Of a DNA stretch of 64,000 nt, positions 18,473 to 29,799 are shown one piece after another. The stretch is taken from assembly GCF_015999465.1 (NCBI RefSeq), contig NZ_CP065534.1:2046001-2110000 (forward strand), in the 5' to 3' direction. Position 1 is the first letter of the stretch. Each line of letters begins with the position of its first letter. Origin of the DNA: Lonsdalea populi (GTDB lineage Bacteria; Pseudomonadota; Gammaproteobacteria; Enterobacterales; Enterobacteriaceae). The position numbers and the translations under genes are program-made. The notes under the pieces are model-generated. The model was not told the DNA's origin and did no database searches. It saw only the letters and a program-made list of their open reading frames with translations.

Positions 18473-19994
18473 CGTCCTCTTTCACCTGACGCACAACGTC
18501 GATGACGCTGCCGTCGCGATAGCGGATCACCCCGACGATGCGGTCGTGAAACGCGATCGGTTTCGGCTTGCCCACCAGCGCGACTGCCCGCTCATACAGC
18601 GCTTCAATCGGCATCACGGTCAAGCCGGCGGCGGTGAGTTGTTCTGCCACTTCCGGCCGCGCCGGATTCACCGCAATCCCATGATCGGTCACCAGGACGT
18701 CAATACTTTCGCCCGGCGTCACGCAGGTGGTGACATGGCGAACCACCGTCGGAATACGGCTACGGATCAACGGAGCCACCACAATGGTCAGGTTGGCCGC
18801 CGTCGCCACGTCGCAGTGTCCGCCGGAAGCGCCGCGCATTACGCCGTCGGAGCCGGTAATCACGTTAACGTTGAAGTTCATATCGATTTCCAGTGCGCTC
18901 AGGATCACCACGTCCAGCTGATCGCAGCACGCCGCCTTGGCGGTCGGGTTAGCGTAGACGTTGGTCGAGATTTCAACATGGTTGGGATTGGTCGCCAGCG
19001 AGGCCACCGCGTTGGCATCAAAGCATTGGGTATCCAGCAATTTCTCGATCAACCCTTTTTCATGCAGATCGACGATGCTGCCGGTGATGCCGCCAAGGGC
19101 GAAACGCGCCACGATGTTCTGCTTCTGCATCCGATCTTCGAGGAAGCGGGTGCAAGCGGTGGAGGCCGCGCCGGAGCCGGTCTGGATAGAGAAGCCGGGT
19201 TTGAAATAGCCGGAATGTTCAATCACATCAGCGGCGGAGCGGGCGATCAGCAGTTCACGCGGATTGCTGGTCACGCGCGCCGCGCCGACGCTGATTTTGG
19301 CCGGATCGCCGACCTCTTCGACCTGCACGATGTAGTCCACCTGATCCTGCACGATGCTGGCGGGCATATTGGGAAACGGCACCAGACTCTCGGTCAGCAG
19401 CACGACGTTGCGAGCGAACTCCGCATCCACCATCGCGTAGCCCAGCGAGCCGCAGCGGGATTTGCCGTCCGTGCCGTTGGCGTTGCCGAACTCGTCGCTG
19501 CACGGCACGCCCAGAAAGGCGACGTCTATCTTCAGTTCGCCGCTTTGCAGCAGGTGCACGCGGCCGCCGTGAGAGTGGATCTGCACCGGCTCTTTCATCA
19601 ACCCGTGCGAAACGGCGTCGGCCAGCTTGCCGCGCATCCCCGAGGTGTAAATCTTACTAATCACCCCGTTGCGAATGTGTTTGACCAGCGGCGCGTTGCA
19701 GCTCATCAGCGAGCTGGAGGCTAGCGTCAGGTCTTTGAATTCCATGTCCGCCAGCGTATCCATCACCTTGTTGATCACCTTGTCCCCTTCACGGAAATGG
19801 TGATGGAAGGAGATGGTCATCCCGTCTTTCAGACCGCTTTTAACGATGGCCTCTTGCAAATCGGCGCACAGCTTGCGCTCGTGCTTCTGAGTCAGATCGT
19901 TCAGCCACGGCGTGTTGTGGTTGGCGTCGACGAACGGCTGTAATTCGCTTTTATCCGGAAACTGCTGACGCAGCGTTTCAATAATGTTGCTCAT
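18465..19994 (-). CDS. citF: Citrate lyase alpha subunit (citrate:acetyl-ACP transferase)
   Basis: 509 aa (E. coli 510). Exchanges the acetyl group on CitD for citrate, the first half-reaction of citrate lyase. CoA-transferase fold; recognisable stretches are GMTISFHHHFREGD, QIHSHGGRVHLLQSGEL, PRELLIARSAADVIEHSGYF and GSDGVMRGASGGHCD. The ATG at 19994 is preferred over the GTG at 20000 because AGGA lies seven bases before it. No disruption is visible. 36 bases separate it from citE. Confidence 0.95.
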   Translation of the reverse strand: MSNIIETLRQQFPDKSELQPFVDANHNTPWLNDLTQKHERKLCADLQEAIVKSGLKDGMTISFHHHFREGDKVINKVMDTLADMEFKDLTLASSSLMSCNAPLVKHIRNGVISKIYTSGMRGKLADAVSHGLMKEPVQIHSHGGRVHLLQSGELKIDVAFLGVPCSDEFGNANGTDGKSRCGSLGYAMVDAEFARNVVLLTESLVPFPNMPASIVQDQVDYIVQVEEVGDPAKISVGAARVTSNPRELLIARSAADVIEHSGYFKPGFSIQTGSGAASTACTRFLEDRMQKQNIVARFALGGITGSIVDLHEKGLIEKLLDTQCFDANAVASLATNPNHVEISTNVYANPTAKAACCDQLDVVILSALEIDMNFNVNVITGSDGVMRGASGGHCDVATAANLTIVVAPLIRSRIPTVVRHVTTCVTPGESIDVLVTDHGIAVNPARPEVAEQLTAAGLTVMPIEALYERAVALVGKPKPIAFHDRIVGVIRYRDGSVIDVVRQVKEDDE

Positions 19995-20030
19995 GATCAC
20001 ATCCTGTCATTGCTGAAAAAAGGCCGACGT

Positions 20031-20906
20031 TCACTGACGCACACCCGATGCCTGGGCGAGCTCCACCACCCGGCGGGCATGGTCGATAATCGGCGCGTCA
20101 ATCATCTTGCCGTTGAGCGAGATGACGCCCAGTCCGGCGCGCTCGCCTTCTTCCGCCGTCTTGATCACCAGTTGGGCGTAGTCCACCTCATCCTGTGTCG
20201 GCGCGTAGGCGTTGTGCAGCAATTCAATCTGACGCGGATTGATCAGCGATTTCCCGTTAAAGCCCAGTTTGCGGATCAGCTTGACCTCCCGCAGGAAGCC
20301 CTCTTCATCGTTGACGTTGGAGTACACCACGTCGAACGCGTCGATGCCGGCGGCGCGGGCGGCGTGCAGCACGGCGCAGCGGGCATAGAACAGCTCGGTG
20401 CCGTCACCGCGTTCCGTCTGCATATCCATCACATAGTCGAAGGCGGCGAGCGCGATGCCGATCATGCGCTCGGAGGACCGCGCGATAGACACCGCATTAA
20501 TAACGCCGACGGCGGATTCGATGGCCGCCATGATGCGCGTCGATCCCACTTCGCGACCACACGCTTTTTCAATGCGCACCAGATGCTGTTCCAGCTCGTC
20601 GACATCGTCGGTGGAGTCGGTTTTCGGCAGACGAATCACATCCGCGCCCCCGCGCACCGCCGCTTCCAGATCCAGCAGCCCGAACGGCGTACTCAGTTGG
20701 TTAATGCGCACTACGGTTTCAATGTCCTGATACATCGGGTGTTGCAGCGCGTGGAACACCAGCAGACGCGCGGTGTCCTTTTCACGCAGAGACACGGCAT
20801 CTTCCAGGTCGAACATGATCGAATCAGGTTTATAGATGAATGCGTTGGAGAGCATGGCGGCGCTGGAACCAGGGAGAAATAGCATACTGCGGCGTAATGT
20901 CGACAT
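20031..20906 (-). CDS. citE: Citrate lyase beta subunit (citryl-ACP lyase)
   Basis: 291 aa. Cleaves citryl-ACP to oxaloacetate and acetyl-ACP; TIM-barrel of the HpcH/HpaI superfamily. The Mg-binding and substrate motifs [51 protein letters not shown] and [20 protein letters not shown] are intact. One expected residue differs: the usual LGAEDYV motif reads [10 protein letters not shown], so the conserved Glu is Phe. Start at 20906 (GGGAGA nine bases upstream); the ATG overlaps the citD stop by one base. Confidence 0.93.
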   Translation of the reverse strand: MSTLRRSMLFLPGSSAAMLSNAFIYKPDSIMFDLEDAVSLREKDTARLLVFHALQHPMYQDIETVVRINQLSTPFGLLDLEAAVRGGADVIRLPKTDSTDDVDELEQHLVRIEKACGREVGSTRIMAAIESAVGVINAVSIARSSERMIGIALAAFDYVMDMQTERGDGTELFYARCAVLHAARAAGIDAFDVVYSNVNDEEGFLREVKLIRKLGFNGKSLINPRQIELLHNAYAPTQDEVDYAQLVIKTAEEGERAGLGVISLNGKMIDAPIIDHARRVVELAQASGVRQ

Positions 20907-21196
20907 TAGAGTTTCTCCCATTCGATCTGCCGGGCATCCGCCCCGCGCAGGACGGCGCTCTGCACCCGGGCGCGGATCACGCAATCCAGCGCGCCCTTGT
21001 CTTCCACGATGATGGTGCCGTCCTCAACGCCCAGCGACCGCAGGGTTTCTTCGACGACTTTTTTGATTTGATCTCCGAACTGCTTGATGACTTCACTGTT
21101 GATCACGACGGTTAACTGACCTTCCGCAGGGGCGACTTTGACCAGCAAATCGCTGGACTCAAAGGTGCCCGCCAAGGCTTCCTTGACAATCTTCAT
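20906..21196 (-). CDS. citD: Citrate lyase gamma subunit (acyl carrier protein)
   Basis: 96 aa. Carries the triphosphoribosyl-dephospho-CoA prosthetic group. Ser14 in GTFESSD is the expected attachment site, and [13 protein letters not shown] is the family signature. Shine-Dalgarno AGGAA upstream; stop TAA overlaps the citE ATG (TAATG). Confidence 0.95.
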   Translation of the reverse strand: MKIVKEALAGTFESSDLLVKVAPAEGQLTVVINSEVIKQFGDQIKKVVEETLRSLGVEDGTIIVEDKGALDCVIRARVQSAVLRGADARQIEWEKL

Positions 21197-21228
21197 CTTT
21201 ATTTCCTGCCTGATACATGAAAAGTGAA

Positions 21229-22272
21229 TTACGCGTACTGAGGCTCACAGTAACGCTGTAAATGCTGCAATGTGGTCGGCGGCACCATGTCCCGGATAGG
21301 ATCGAGCTGGCGCAGCTTCAAGAGTTTTCGGACTTCCGAGGCGGAGATGGCCCGGCCTGAGTGTTCGCAGGTGCGCTCGATTTCAATTACCTTGAGCGCA
21401 GGCGCCTTCACTTTGCCATCCTGCTCCAGCCAGTAATGCATATCCTGATTGTATTGATACGTCACCGGGCAGAAGGGTTCTGTCCCGACGAAACGCTGGT
21501 TGATGCCCAGCGCCGGGGCGATGTATTGGCGGAAAATAATCAGGTCGATGGCCGCATGGGCCTGCGTGATCAGTTTCTCTTCCTTCAGGAAATAGCCGGG
21601 AAAGGTGGCTTTGGAAATCATGTAGTCCGAGCCGGGATGCACCGTCAGATTGGGGATGTGTTCAACCCCTTTCTGCACCATCTCCAGCCGCTCGCTGTAC
21701 GGAAAGAAAGAGACGTCTTCCCGAACGACGAAAATATGCAGCCAGTCGCTGGCGCTGGCGGCCTGCTCGGCCAGATAGCGGTGACCCAGCGTGAAAGGGT
21801 TGGCGTTCATCACAATAGAGCCGATGTGCTCGCCGGGCTGCCGCAGCGCAGACAGCGTCTGACAGTACTGTTTAATGCCGATCGGCGTATTTTCCATCAG
21901 CACCGCCGTCTCGTCGTAGCTGGCGATGGGATAAAATCCGCAGCCGCGGAAAATGGCGATGTTGTCGGGTTTGGTATAGAGAAAAAGATGGAACGTGCCG
22001 CGATCGGCGGCCAGCTGGACGACCTCATTGACCATCCGCACCCCCAGGTTCAGGTCTCTGAACTCGGGGTCTACCGCCACGCATTTAATGGTGTTCGACG
22101 CCAGTCCCGCGCAGGCCACCAGATGACCGCCGTGCCGCCCTACCACAAAGGTATTCACGTCATTGTCCATGCCCAACTGACAATGTGTCAGAAACTGGCG
22201 GATCTCCTCCAACTCCTCGGCATGGTCTTTGACATCCAGTGTGGTGATAAAGAAAGACTCATCGTCATACAT
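21229..22272 (-). CDS. citC: [Citrate (pro-3S)-lyase] ligase (acetate:CitD ligase)
   Basis: 347 aa (E. coli 352). Activates citrate lyase by acetylating the CitD prosthetic group with acetate and ATP. An N-terminal GNAT-like domain (about residues 10-125, CAGLASNTIKCVAVDPEFRD) precedes a nucleotidyltransferase domain with the ATP motif NANPFTLGHRYL and the second motif ISASEVRKLL. Start at 22272 (MYDDESFF) is preferred over an ATG at 22305, which lacks a ribosome site, because AGGA stands seven bases before it. Confidence 0.93.
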   Translation of the reverse strand: MYDDESFFITTLDVKDHAEELEEIRQFLTHCQLGMDNDVNTFVVGRHGGHLVACAGLASNTIKCVAVDPEFRDLNLGVRMVNEVVQLAADRGTFHLFLYTKPDNIAIFRGCGFYPIASYDETAVLMENTPIGIKQYCQTLSALRQPGEHIGSIVMNANPFTLGHRYLAEQAASASDWLHIFVVREDVSFFPYSERLEMVQKGVEHIPNLTVHPGSDYMISKATFPGYFLKEEKLITQAHAAIDLIIFRQYIAPALGINQRFVGTEPFCPVTYQYNQDMHYWLEQDGKVKAPALKVIEIERTCEHSGRAISASEVRKLLKLRQLDPIRDMVPPTTLQHLQRYCEPQYA

Positions 22273-22344
22273 ACGGTAATCCTGCTTCTGACGGCTATTC
22301 AACATAACGGCTTAAAAATATCCCCGCGCGAACGGGGACCGAAT

Positions 22345-23229
22345 TCAATGGGTGATCGTGGCTGACGAGGGCTGAACGTCATCGATGCGGCTTTTGGCCT
22401 CGGCAATGGTATTGCTCAACCTGCCGAGATGCTCGATGTCGACTTCAATGCGATCGCCGGGACGCATAAACAGTGGAGGATGGCGTTTTTTGCCCACGCC
22501 GCCCGGAGAACCGGTGATGATGACATCACCCGGCGCCAGCGAAGTAAAGGTACTGATGTACTCAATCAGTTCCGGCACCTTGTGCACCATGTTGCGAGTG
22601 TTATCGTCCTGCACCTGACTGCCGTTGAGGTAGGTGTGTATATCGAGTACCTGCGGGTCGGGGATCTCATCGCTCGTCGTCAGGTAAGGACCAAACGCGC
22701 CGGTCTTCGGCCAGTTTTTACCGGCGGTGAACCAGCTGTGCTGCCAGTCGCGGACGGAGCCGTCCATGTAGCAGCTGTATCCCGCGACAAACGATAGCGC
22801 GTCCTCACGAGCGATGTTTTGCCCATGACGACCGACAACCACCGCCAGCTCGCCCTCATAGTCGAACTCATCCGAGAACTGGGGTTTCAGCACATCGGTC
22901 ATGTGCCCGGTCTGAGAGTCGGCAAAGCGCACAAACAGCGTCGGCGCCGGGTCGGCCTGATCAAACTCTTCGCGTTTCGCCGCGTAATTCATGCCGACGC
23001 ACAAGATTTTCCCTGGGTTAACGATGACCGGTAAGAAAGTGACATCCGACTCCGCCACATCAGGCGCTTCATCGACAAGGGCTTTCGCCGCCGCCAAGCC
23101 GTTTCCCGCCAGTAATGCTTTCAAATCCGGATAACGTTGACCCAGTCTGCTGCGCAGGTCGATAAAGCCAGCCGGTGTATAAATGCCGTAGCTGTCTTTT
23201 CCGTTATGGCGGTAGCCTGCAAGTTTCAT
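22345..23229 (-). CDS. Fumarylacetoacetate hydrolase family protein in the citrate lyase operon
   Basis: 294 aa. FAH/FAHD1-type fold with an N-terminal cap (about 1-70) and catalytic domain. The divalent metal triad is visible: Glu125 and Glu127 in DYEGELAVVVG, and Asp156 in CYMDGSVRDWQ; Lys171 in AGKNWPKTG and ITGSPGGVG complete the site. The family contains hydrolases, isomerases, decarboxylases and tautomerases; FAHD1 members act on oxaloacetate. Its position between the transporter and citC, in a cluster without oxaloacetate decarboxylase genes, suggests it handles oxaloacetate from citrate lyase. That role is inference. Alternatives are a ureidoglycolate-lyase-like or 2-keto-diacid enzyme. 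Confidence 0.88.
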   Translation of the reverse strand: MKLAGYRHNGKDSYGIYTPAGFIDLRSRLGQRYPDLKALLAGNGLAAAKALVDEAPDVAESDVTFLPVIVNPGKILCVGMNYAAKREEFDQADPAPTLFVRFADSQTGHMTDVLKPQFSDEFDYEGELAVVVGRHGQNIAREDALSFVAGYSCYMDGSVRDWQHSWFTAGKNWPKTGAFGPYLTTSDEIPDPQVLDIHTYLNGSQVQDDNTRNMVHKVPELIEYISTFTSLAPGDVIITGSPGGVGKKRHPPLFMRPGDRIEVDIEHLGRLSNTIAEAKSRIDDVQPSSATITH

Positions 23230-23284
23230 AATGATTCCCGTATTAAAAATGACCTATGCTTCACGGCTTTACTGTCGTACTGAC

Positions 23285-24641
23285 TTAAATCAGAAAGTTA
23301 CCGAGGACCAGTAACGCCAAGGAAACATTGATTGCGCCGCCGATGCGCGTGGCGATCTGCGCGAAAGGCATCAGCACCATGCGATTGCCGGAGGTCAGGA
23401 TAGCCACATCTCCTGTACCACCCTGCCCACTCTGGCAGCAAGAGACAATCGCGACATCTATGGGGTACATCCCGATCTTTTTACCGACGAAAAATCCGGT
23501 CGCGACCAGCGTCACCACGGTAGATACGATAACGATCAGGTTCGTGATGGTGAAATCATGCACCAACGCCTCCCACGGCGTAATCGCGACGCCGACGGCA
23601 AAGAGAATGGGAAAGGTCACTGACGTCTGGAAAATTTGTACACGACCAGGGATCCTTCCAGAATCCGCGGCGAAACGCCATGCGCCAACTTCACTAAAAC
23701 CTTAGCAAATATCATGCCAAGCGGTGCATGCAGACCAATATATTTATGGCCCAGCATGCCCACCCTATAGAGCATGATGGCCAGCAACGCTCCCGAGGCC
23801 AGCGCGGTAACGTCGATTTTTCCGCTAAGTTCAGCCGACAGCGCCGTCGTTTTCTTATCGCCGTTTGATTTGCCCGGCATCAGTTCACCCTCACCGGTTA
23901 GGTGCGGATAATGCTTGCCGAGTTGATTGAGCCCCCCGCCAGCATGATGGCGGTCAGACTGCCCAGCATGATAATGGGCAATATTCGTCCCAGCGCCGCG
24001 CCCTGATCCATATGCAGCAGGGCCGCATAGCCGATGGAAAGCGGTATCGCCCCCTCACCCACGCCGCCCGCCATGGTGGGCAGCACCAGGAAGAAGAACA
24101 CCTGGAATGGGTCCAGGCCCAGCGCGACCCCGACGCCGACCAACATCCCGACAATTTCGCCGCACAGCATGGGAAAGAAAATCCTGATGAAGCCCTGAAT
24201 TAATGTCTCCCGATTCATGCTCATGATGCTGCCGACGATAATGCAGCAAATGTAGAGATAAAGGATGTTGGTGGACTTATAGAACAGGGTGGCAGAGCCA
24301 ACCACGACCTTCGGCAGCAGCCCATAATATACCAGCGCGGAGGGAATAAAGGTGGCGCAAATGGCCGCGGCCCCCATTTTTCCAATAATCGGCAAACGCT
24401 TGCCGAATTCGCCGCAGGCAAAACCGAAAAAGGCCAGCGTCGCCACCATGACGACAATATCGCTGGGCAGCTTGCCGTCCAGGCAGTCAAGCGCGATGAA
24501 TAGACCGATAAGAAGAAATAGCGGCAGAGGAATAATACCGATTTTGTATGTATCCAGTACATACCACCATTTTTCTTTAAGCGAACGCTTCACAGAGCGC
24601 TTATCTTTTACAGCGATATATGAATCATCTGTCGTACTCAT
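23285..24641 (-). pseudogene. 2-hydroxycarboxylate transporter (CitS/CimH family), two frameshifts
   Basis: Three consecutive fragments in three frames together give a full-length (about 447 aa) 2HCT-family citrate/malate symporter. Fragment 1 (24641-23898) carries PLPLFLLIGLFIALDCLDGK and VLPTMAGGVGEGAIPLSIGY (the GGxG region). It shifts at a G run (plus-strand C run 23932-23937) after MLAGG; the next frame continues LNQLGKHYPHLTGEGEL. Fragment 2 ends near 23631-23634, where a run one base short (T on the coding strand) breaks VVYKFFQTS. Fragment 3 carries SCCQSGQGGTGDVAILTSGNRM, the second GGxG signature. Start at 24641 has AAGGAGG at ideal spacing. Either real decay or sequence error at homopolymers. 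Confidence 0.88.
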
Positions 24642-24658
24642 GCCCATTCCTCCTTATA

Positions 24659-24985
24659 TTATTGTTCGGGCTGGAGCCGCAGGAGATCAAACTGCTGCTA
24701 CGCCAACAGCCTGCGGATATTACGCCCTGAGTGGATTACTGGTGGGGAAATACGCCAGCGCACGGGAGAAAGGCCTGCAGATGCTCTTCGACCCTCGCGG
24801 TCAGTTGAAGGCTATTCCCGACGCGCTGCGTGAGACGGAGCTGATGTCGATCATCGGCAACCTGATGGATAACGCGATGGAAGCTACGCTGGCCAGCCTG
24901 CGGCCGCACGAACCGATTGAAGTCTATATTCATGATAATGAACGGGAACCGGTGATTGAAATCGCCGTCAAAAATACACCTACAA
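24659..24985 (+). pseudogene. citA: citA (dpiB) remnant, citrate sensor histidine kinase
   Basis: Two pieces of a CitA/DcuS-type kinase are joined. The frame from 24659 reads LLFGLEPQEIKLLLRQQ, the linker just after the second membrane helix, and then, after a frame change near 24725-24735, ALSGLLVGKYASAREKGL and ETELMSIIGNLMDNAMEATL, the N-box of the ATPase domain. The periplasmic citrate-binding PAS domain, both membrane helices, the cytoplasmic PAS and the histidine region are missing, as is the C-terminal half of the ATPase. No function remains. Confidence 0.8.
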
Positions 24986-25297
24986 AGTTGTCGACCAGCA
25001 AAACGTGACGCGCTGTACCAGCTCCAGTCGAGCGCCGCCCCGACCGGCTCAACGGTGAAAGGCATTGAGGAAAATACCTCGAATTTGATCCAGCAGATCT
25101 TCCATGACGCCCCGGTCACGCTGTTTTCCGTCGACGAGGTGGTCGCCCTAACCGGGCTGAGCAAGACCACCGCCCGCCGCTATCTGGAGCACAGTCTGGA
25201 GAATCGTTTTCTCGACGTGCAGATGCGGTACGGCAAAATCGGTCATCCGCGCCGCTTGTACCGCAAAATGGCGGCTGAAAACGGGATAGTCAGTTGA
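24986..25297 (+). pseudogene. citB: citB (dpiA) remnant, DNA-binding end of the citrate response regulator
   Basis: Follows the citA fragment without a gap. It starts YKVVDQQNV, changes frame at about 25006-25010, and continues DALYQLQSSAAPTGSTVKGI, then FSVDEVVALTGLSKTTARRY and LEHSLENRFLDVQMRYGKIG, the CitB/DpiA C-terminal helix-turn-helix. The receiver domain with the phosphorylated Asp is absent. The stop at 25295-25297 overlaps the convergent yeeZ end by eight bases. Confidence 0.8.
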
Positions 25298-26114
25298 GCG
25301 GGATAGTCATCGGGTCCGGATGCAGATACTCAAATCCCAGTTCGCGACAGATAAGCTGGCCGTCGACGAGACGCGCCGCCGCCGGGTCGCCTTCCAAGAA
25401 TCGGGGCGGCTCCAAATGCAGGCGCTGCGCCTGCGCCGTATAAAAAACCTCTCGGGAGGGATGCAGCGGCGCGCACAGGTTGTAGAGATGCCCGCCATGC
25501 GGCAGCTGCAACAGCAGAAGAATGGCCGCCACCACATCCTCCTGATGGACCAGATTCACGCCGTGGCTACCATTCGGCACGTCGCGTCGTCCGGCCAGAA
25601 AACGTCCCGGATGACGTTCGGCGCCCACCAGCCCGGCGAGCCGAACGATATCCACCTCCGTATTCGGCAGCGCATGCAGCCACTGTTCCAGCTCAACGAT
25701 GCTTTGCGCCGTCGCGGTCTCGGGCTGAAGCGCGCTATTCTCCTTAACGGTGCCCTGAGTCCGTCCATATACCGACGTCGTGCTGGTAAACAGGATGCGG
25801 GGAACGCCATAGGCCAACGCGTTGTTGACGATCGCCTGCACCGCATCCAGATAGCGCGCGCCCTCCTGTGACACCTTGCTCGGCGGCAGCGTCACAATCA
25901 GCGCATCCGTTTTCAGCAGCGCGTCCAGCTCACGGGCCTCACACTCAGGCAGCGGCGTCAGGCGCAGGCGGTAACACTCAATCCCGACGTTGCGCGACGC
26001 TTCTACGCCGTCATTCGTCGTTTTGCTTCCCGCCACCTGATACCCCCGGCCCATCAACGCCAATGCCAGCGGCATTCCCAGCCAGCCTAATCCGATAATC
26101 GACACTTTTTTCAT
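25290..26114 (-). CDS. yeeZ: NAD(P)-binding SDR/epimerase-like protein YeeZ
   Basis: 274 aa, exactly the E. coli YeeZ length. Atypical extended-SDR Rossmann protein with unknown substrate. The cofactor loop is GLGWLG (8-13); further markers are GSKTTNDGVEA, PRILFTSTTSVYG, VDIVRLAGLVG, GVNLVHQEDVV and LGFEYLHPDP. Start at 26114 (MKKVSIIGLG) is set by alignment; an upstream in-frame start at 26153 adds 13 residues. In E. coli yeeZ also sits just upstream of the his operon, divergent from it. Confidence 0.92.
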   Translation of the reverse strand: MKKVSIIGLGWLGMPLALALMGRGYQVAGSKTTNDGVEASRNVGIECYRLRLTPLPECEARELDALLKTDALIVTLPPSKVSQEGARYLDAVQAIVNNALAYGVPRILFTSTTSVYGRTQGTVKENSALQPETATAQSIVELEQWLHALPNTEVDIVRLAGLVGAERHPGRFLAGRRDVPNGSHGVNLVHQEDVVAAILLLLQLPHGGHLYNLCAPLHPSREVFYTAQAQRLHLEPPRFLEGDPAAARLVDGQLICRELGFEYLHPDPMTIPLN

Positions 26115-26210
26115 CTTACGCTCCCGCCGTATCCGGCTTGGTTTCTCACCCACTATCCACGCTCAATTAACCATAGCAACATCAAATGCCCGCGGAGAGG
26201 TAAAAAACGG

Positions 26211-26240
26211 TTGCATAGCGGATACGAGTTGGTTTAGGTT
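26211..26240 (+). promoter_or_regulatory. Sigma-70 promoter of the his operon
   Basis: A -35 box TTGCAT (26211-26216), 18-base spacer and -10 box TAGGTT (26235-26240). The segment TGGTTTAGGTTAA is the same as in the known enterobacterial hisL promoter. hisL begins 51 bases after the -10 box. Confidence 0.75.
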
Positions 26241-26290
26241 AAGTCCCGGACGAAAATAAAATCATCAACATTAGTGGAAAAGAAAATATT

Positions 26291-26338
26291 ATGTTAAGCG
26301 ATCTGTTCAACCACCATCATCACCATCATCCTGACTAG
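26291..26338 (+). CDS. hisL: his operon leader peptide
   Basis: A 15-residue peptide, MLSDLFNHHHHHHPD, with six consecutive His codons. Ribosome stalling at these codons when charged tRNA-His is scarce prevents the attenuator forming. E. coli has seven His in a 16-residue peptide. Confidence 0.96.
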   Translation: MLSDLFNHHHHHHPD

Positions 26339-26399
26339 TCTTTCAGGCGATTGGTGCTGGAAGACATTGAGATCTTCCAGTGGCGCAGAATGCTAAAGA

Positions 26400-26434
26400 G
26401 AACCCTCGGAAGATCATCTTCCGAGGGTTTTTTT
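26400..26434 (+). terminator. his operon attenuator
   Basis: The stem AACCCTCGGAAG/CTTCCGAGGGTT followed by a T run (26428-26434) is a strong intrinsic terminator between hisL and hisG. An upstream segment, GATCTTCCAG (26371-26380), can pair with the 5' arm as the alternative antiterminator. Confidence 0.92.
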
Positions 26435-26498
26435 GTACCCGCCGTTTTACAAGAAGCCTGCATCAACAGGCGCATCAGACAGGAAAATTGAGGTTTAT

Positions 26499-27398
26499 AT
26501 GCTGGATAAAACACGTTTACGCATTGCGATGCAGAAATCAGGCCGTTTGAGCGACGAGTCTCGCGAGTTACTGGCCCGCTGCGGTATTAAAATCAATTTA
26601 CAGCAGCAGCGTCTCATTGCTTTTGCTGAGAATATGCCCATTGATATCCTGCGCGTTCGCGATGACGATATCCCGGGGCTGGTCATGGACGGCGTCGTCG
26701 ATCTGGGCATCATCGGCGAAAACGTGCTGGAGGAAGAGTTACTCGACCGTCGCGCTCAGGGCGAAGACCCGCGCTACTTTATGCTGCGCCGTCTGGATTT
26801 CGGCGGCTGTCGCCTGTCGCTGGCGATGCCGCTGGATGAGGAATACGCCGGTCCTCAGTGCCTGCAAAACAAGCGCATCGCCACGTCTTACCCCCACCTC
26901 CTGAAACAGTACCTCGATAAGCAAGACATCAACTTCAAATCCTGCCTGCTGAATGGCTCCGTTGAAGTCGCGCCCCGCGCGGGTCTGGCCGACGCCATCT
27001 GCGACCTGGTGTCGACCGGGGCAACGCTGGAAGCCAACGGTCTGCGCGAAGTCGAAGTGATTTACCGCTCCAAAGCCTGCCTGATTCAGCGCGATGGCGA
27101 AATGCCGGCGGAAAAACAGCAGTTGATCGACAAACTGCTGACCCGTATGCAGGGCGTGATTCAGGCCCGCGAATCCAAATACATCATGCTGCACGCGCCC
27201 AGCGAACGTCTGGACGAAATCATCTCTCTGCTGCCGGGCGCCGAGCGTCCCACCATTTTGCCGCTGGCCGGAGAGAAAAGCCGCGTCGCCATGCACATGG
27301 TGAGCAGCGAAACCCTGTTCTGGGAAACGATGGAAAAACTGAAAGCCCTGGGCGCCAGCTCTATTCTGGTGCTGCCGATTGAGAAGATGATGGAGTAA
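26499..27398 (+). CDS. hisG: ATP phosphoribosyltransferase
   Basis: 299 aa, the E. coli length; long-form HisG with a C-terminal ACT-like regulatory domain that binds histidine. Condenses ATP and PRPP in the first step of histidine synthesis. Key stretches: [33 protein letters not shown], and the PRPP loop [14 protein letters not shown]. Start at 26499 is set by alignment and by GAGG upstream; a longer reading to 26433 would run through the attenuator T-tract and is rejected. Confidence 0.97.
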   Translation: MLDKTRLRIAMQKSGRLSDESRELLARCGIKINLQQQRLIAFAENMPIDILRVRDDDIPGLVMDGVVDLGIIGENVLEEELLDRRAQGEDPRYFMLRRLDFGGCRLSLAMPLDEEYAGPQCLQNKRIATSYPHLLKQYLDKQDINFKSCLLNGSVEVAPRAGLADAICDLVSTGATLEANGLREVEVIYRSKACLIQRDGEMPAEKQQLIDKLLTRMQGVIQARESKYIMLHAPSERLDEIISLLPGAERPTILPLAGEKSRVAMHMVSSETLFWETMEKLKALGASSILVLPIEKMME

Positions 27399-27403
27399 TC
27401 ACC

Positions 27404-29784
<2,381 letters not shown>

Positions 29785-29799
29785 TCTTGAGGAACGATT

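Noticed and set aside
18321..19724. 467-codon plus-strand open frame opposite citF and citX
   Set aside because: Shadow of the well-supported citF/citX reading; His/Gly/Arg-rich composition typical of antisense frames in GC-rich genes.
26291..26338. CAC/CAT-rich repeat considered as a short tandem repeat
   Set aside because: It is the six-His codon run of the hisL leader peptide.
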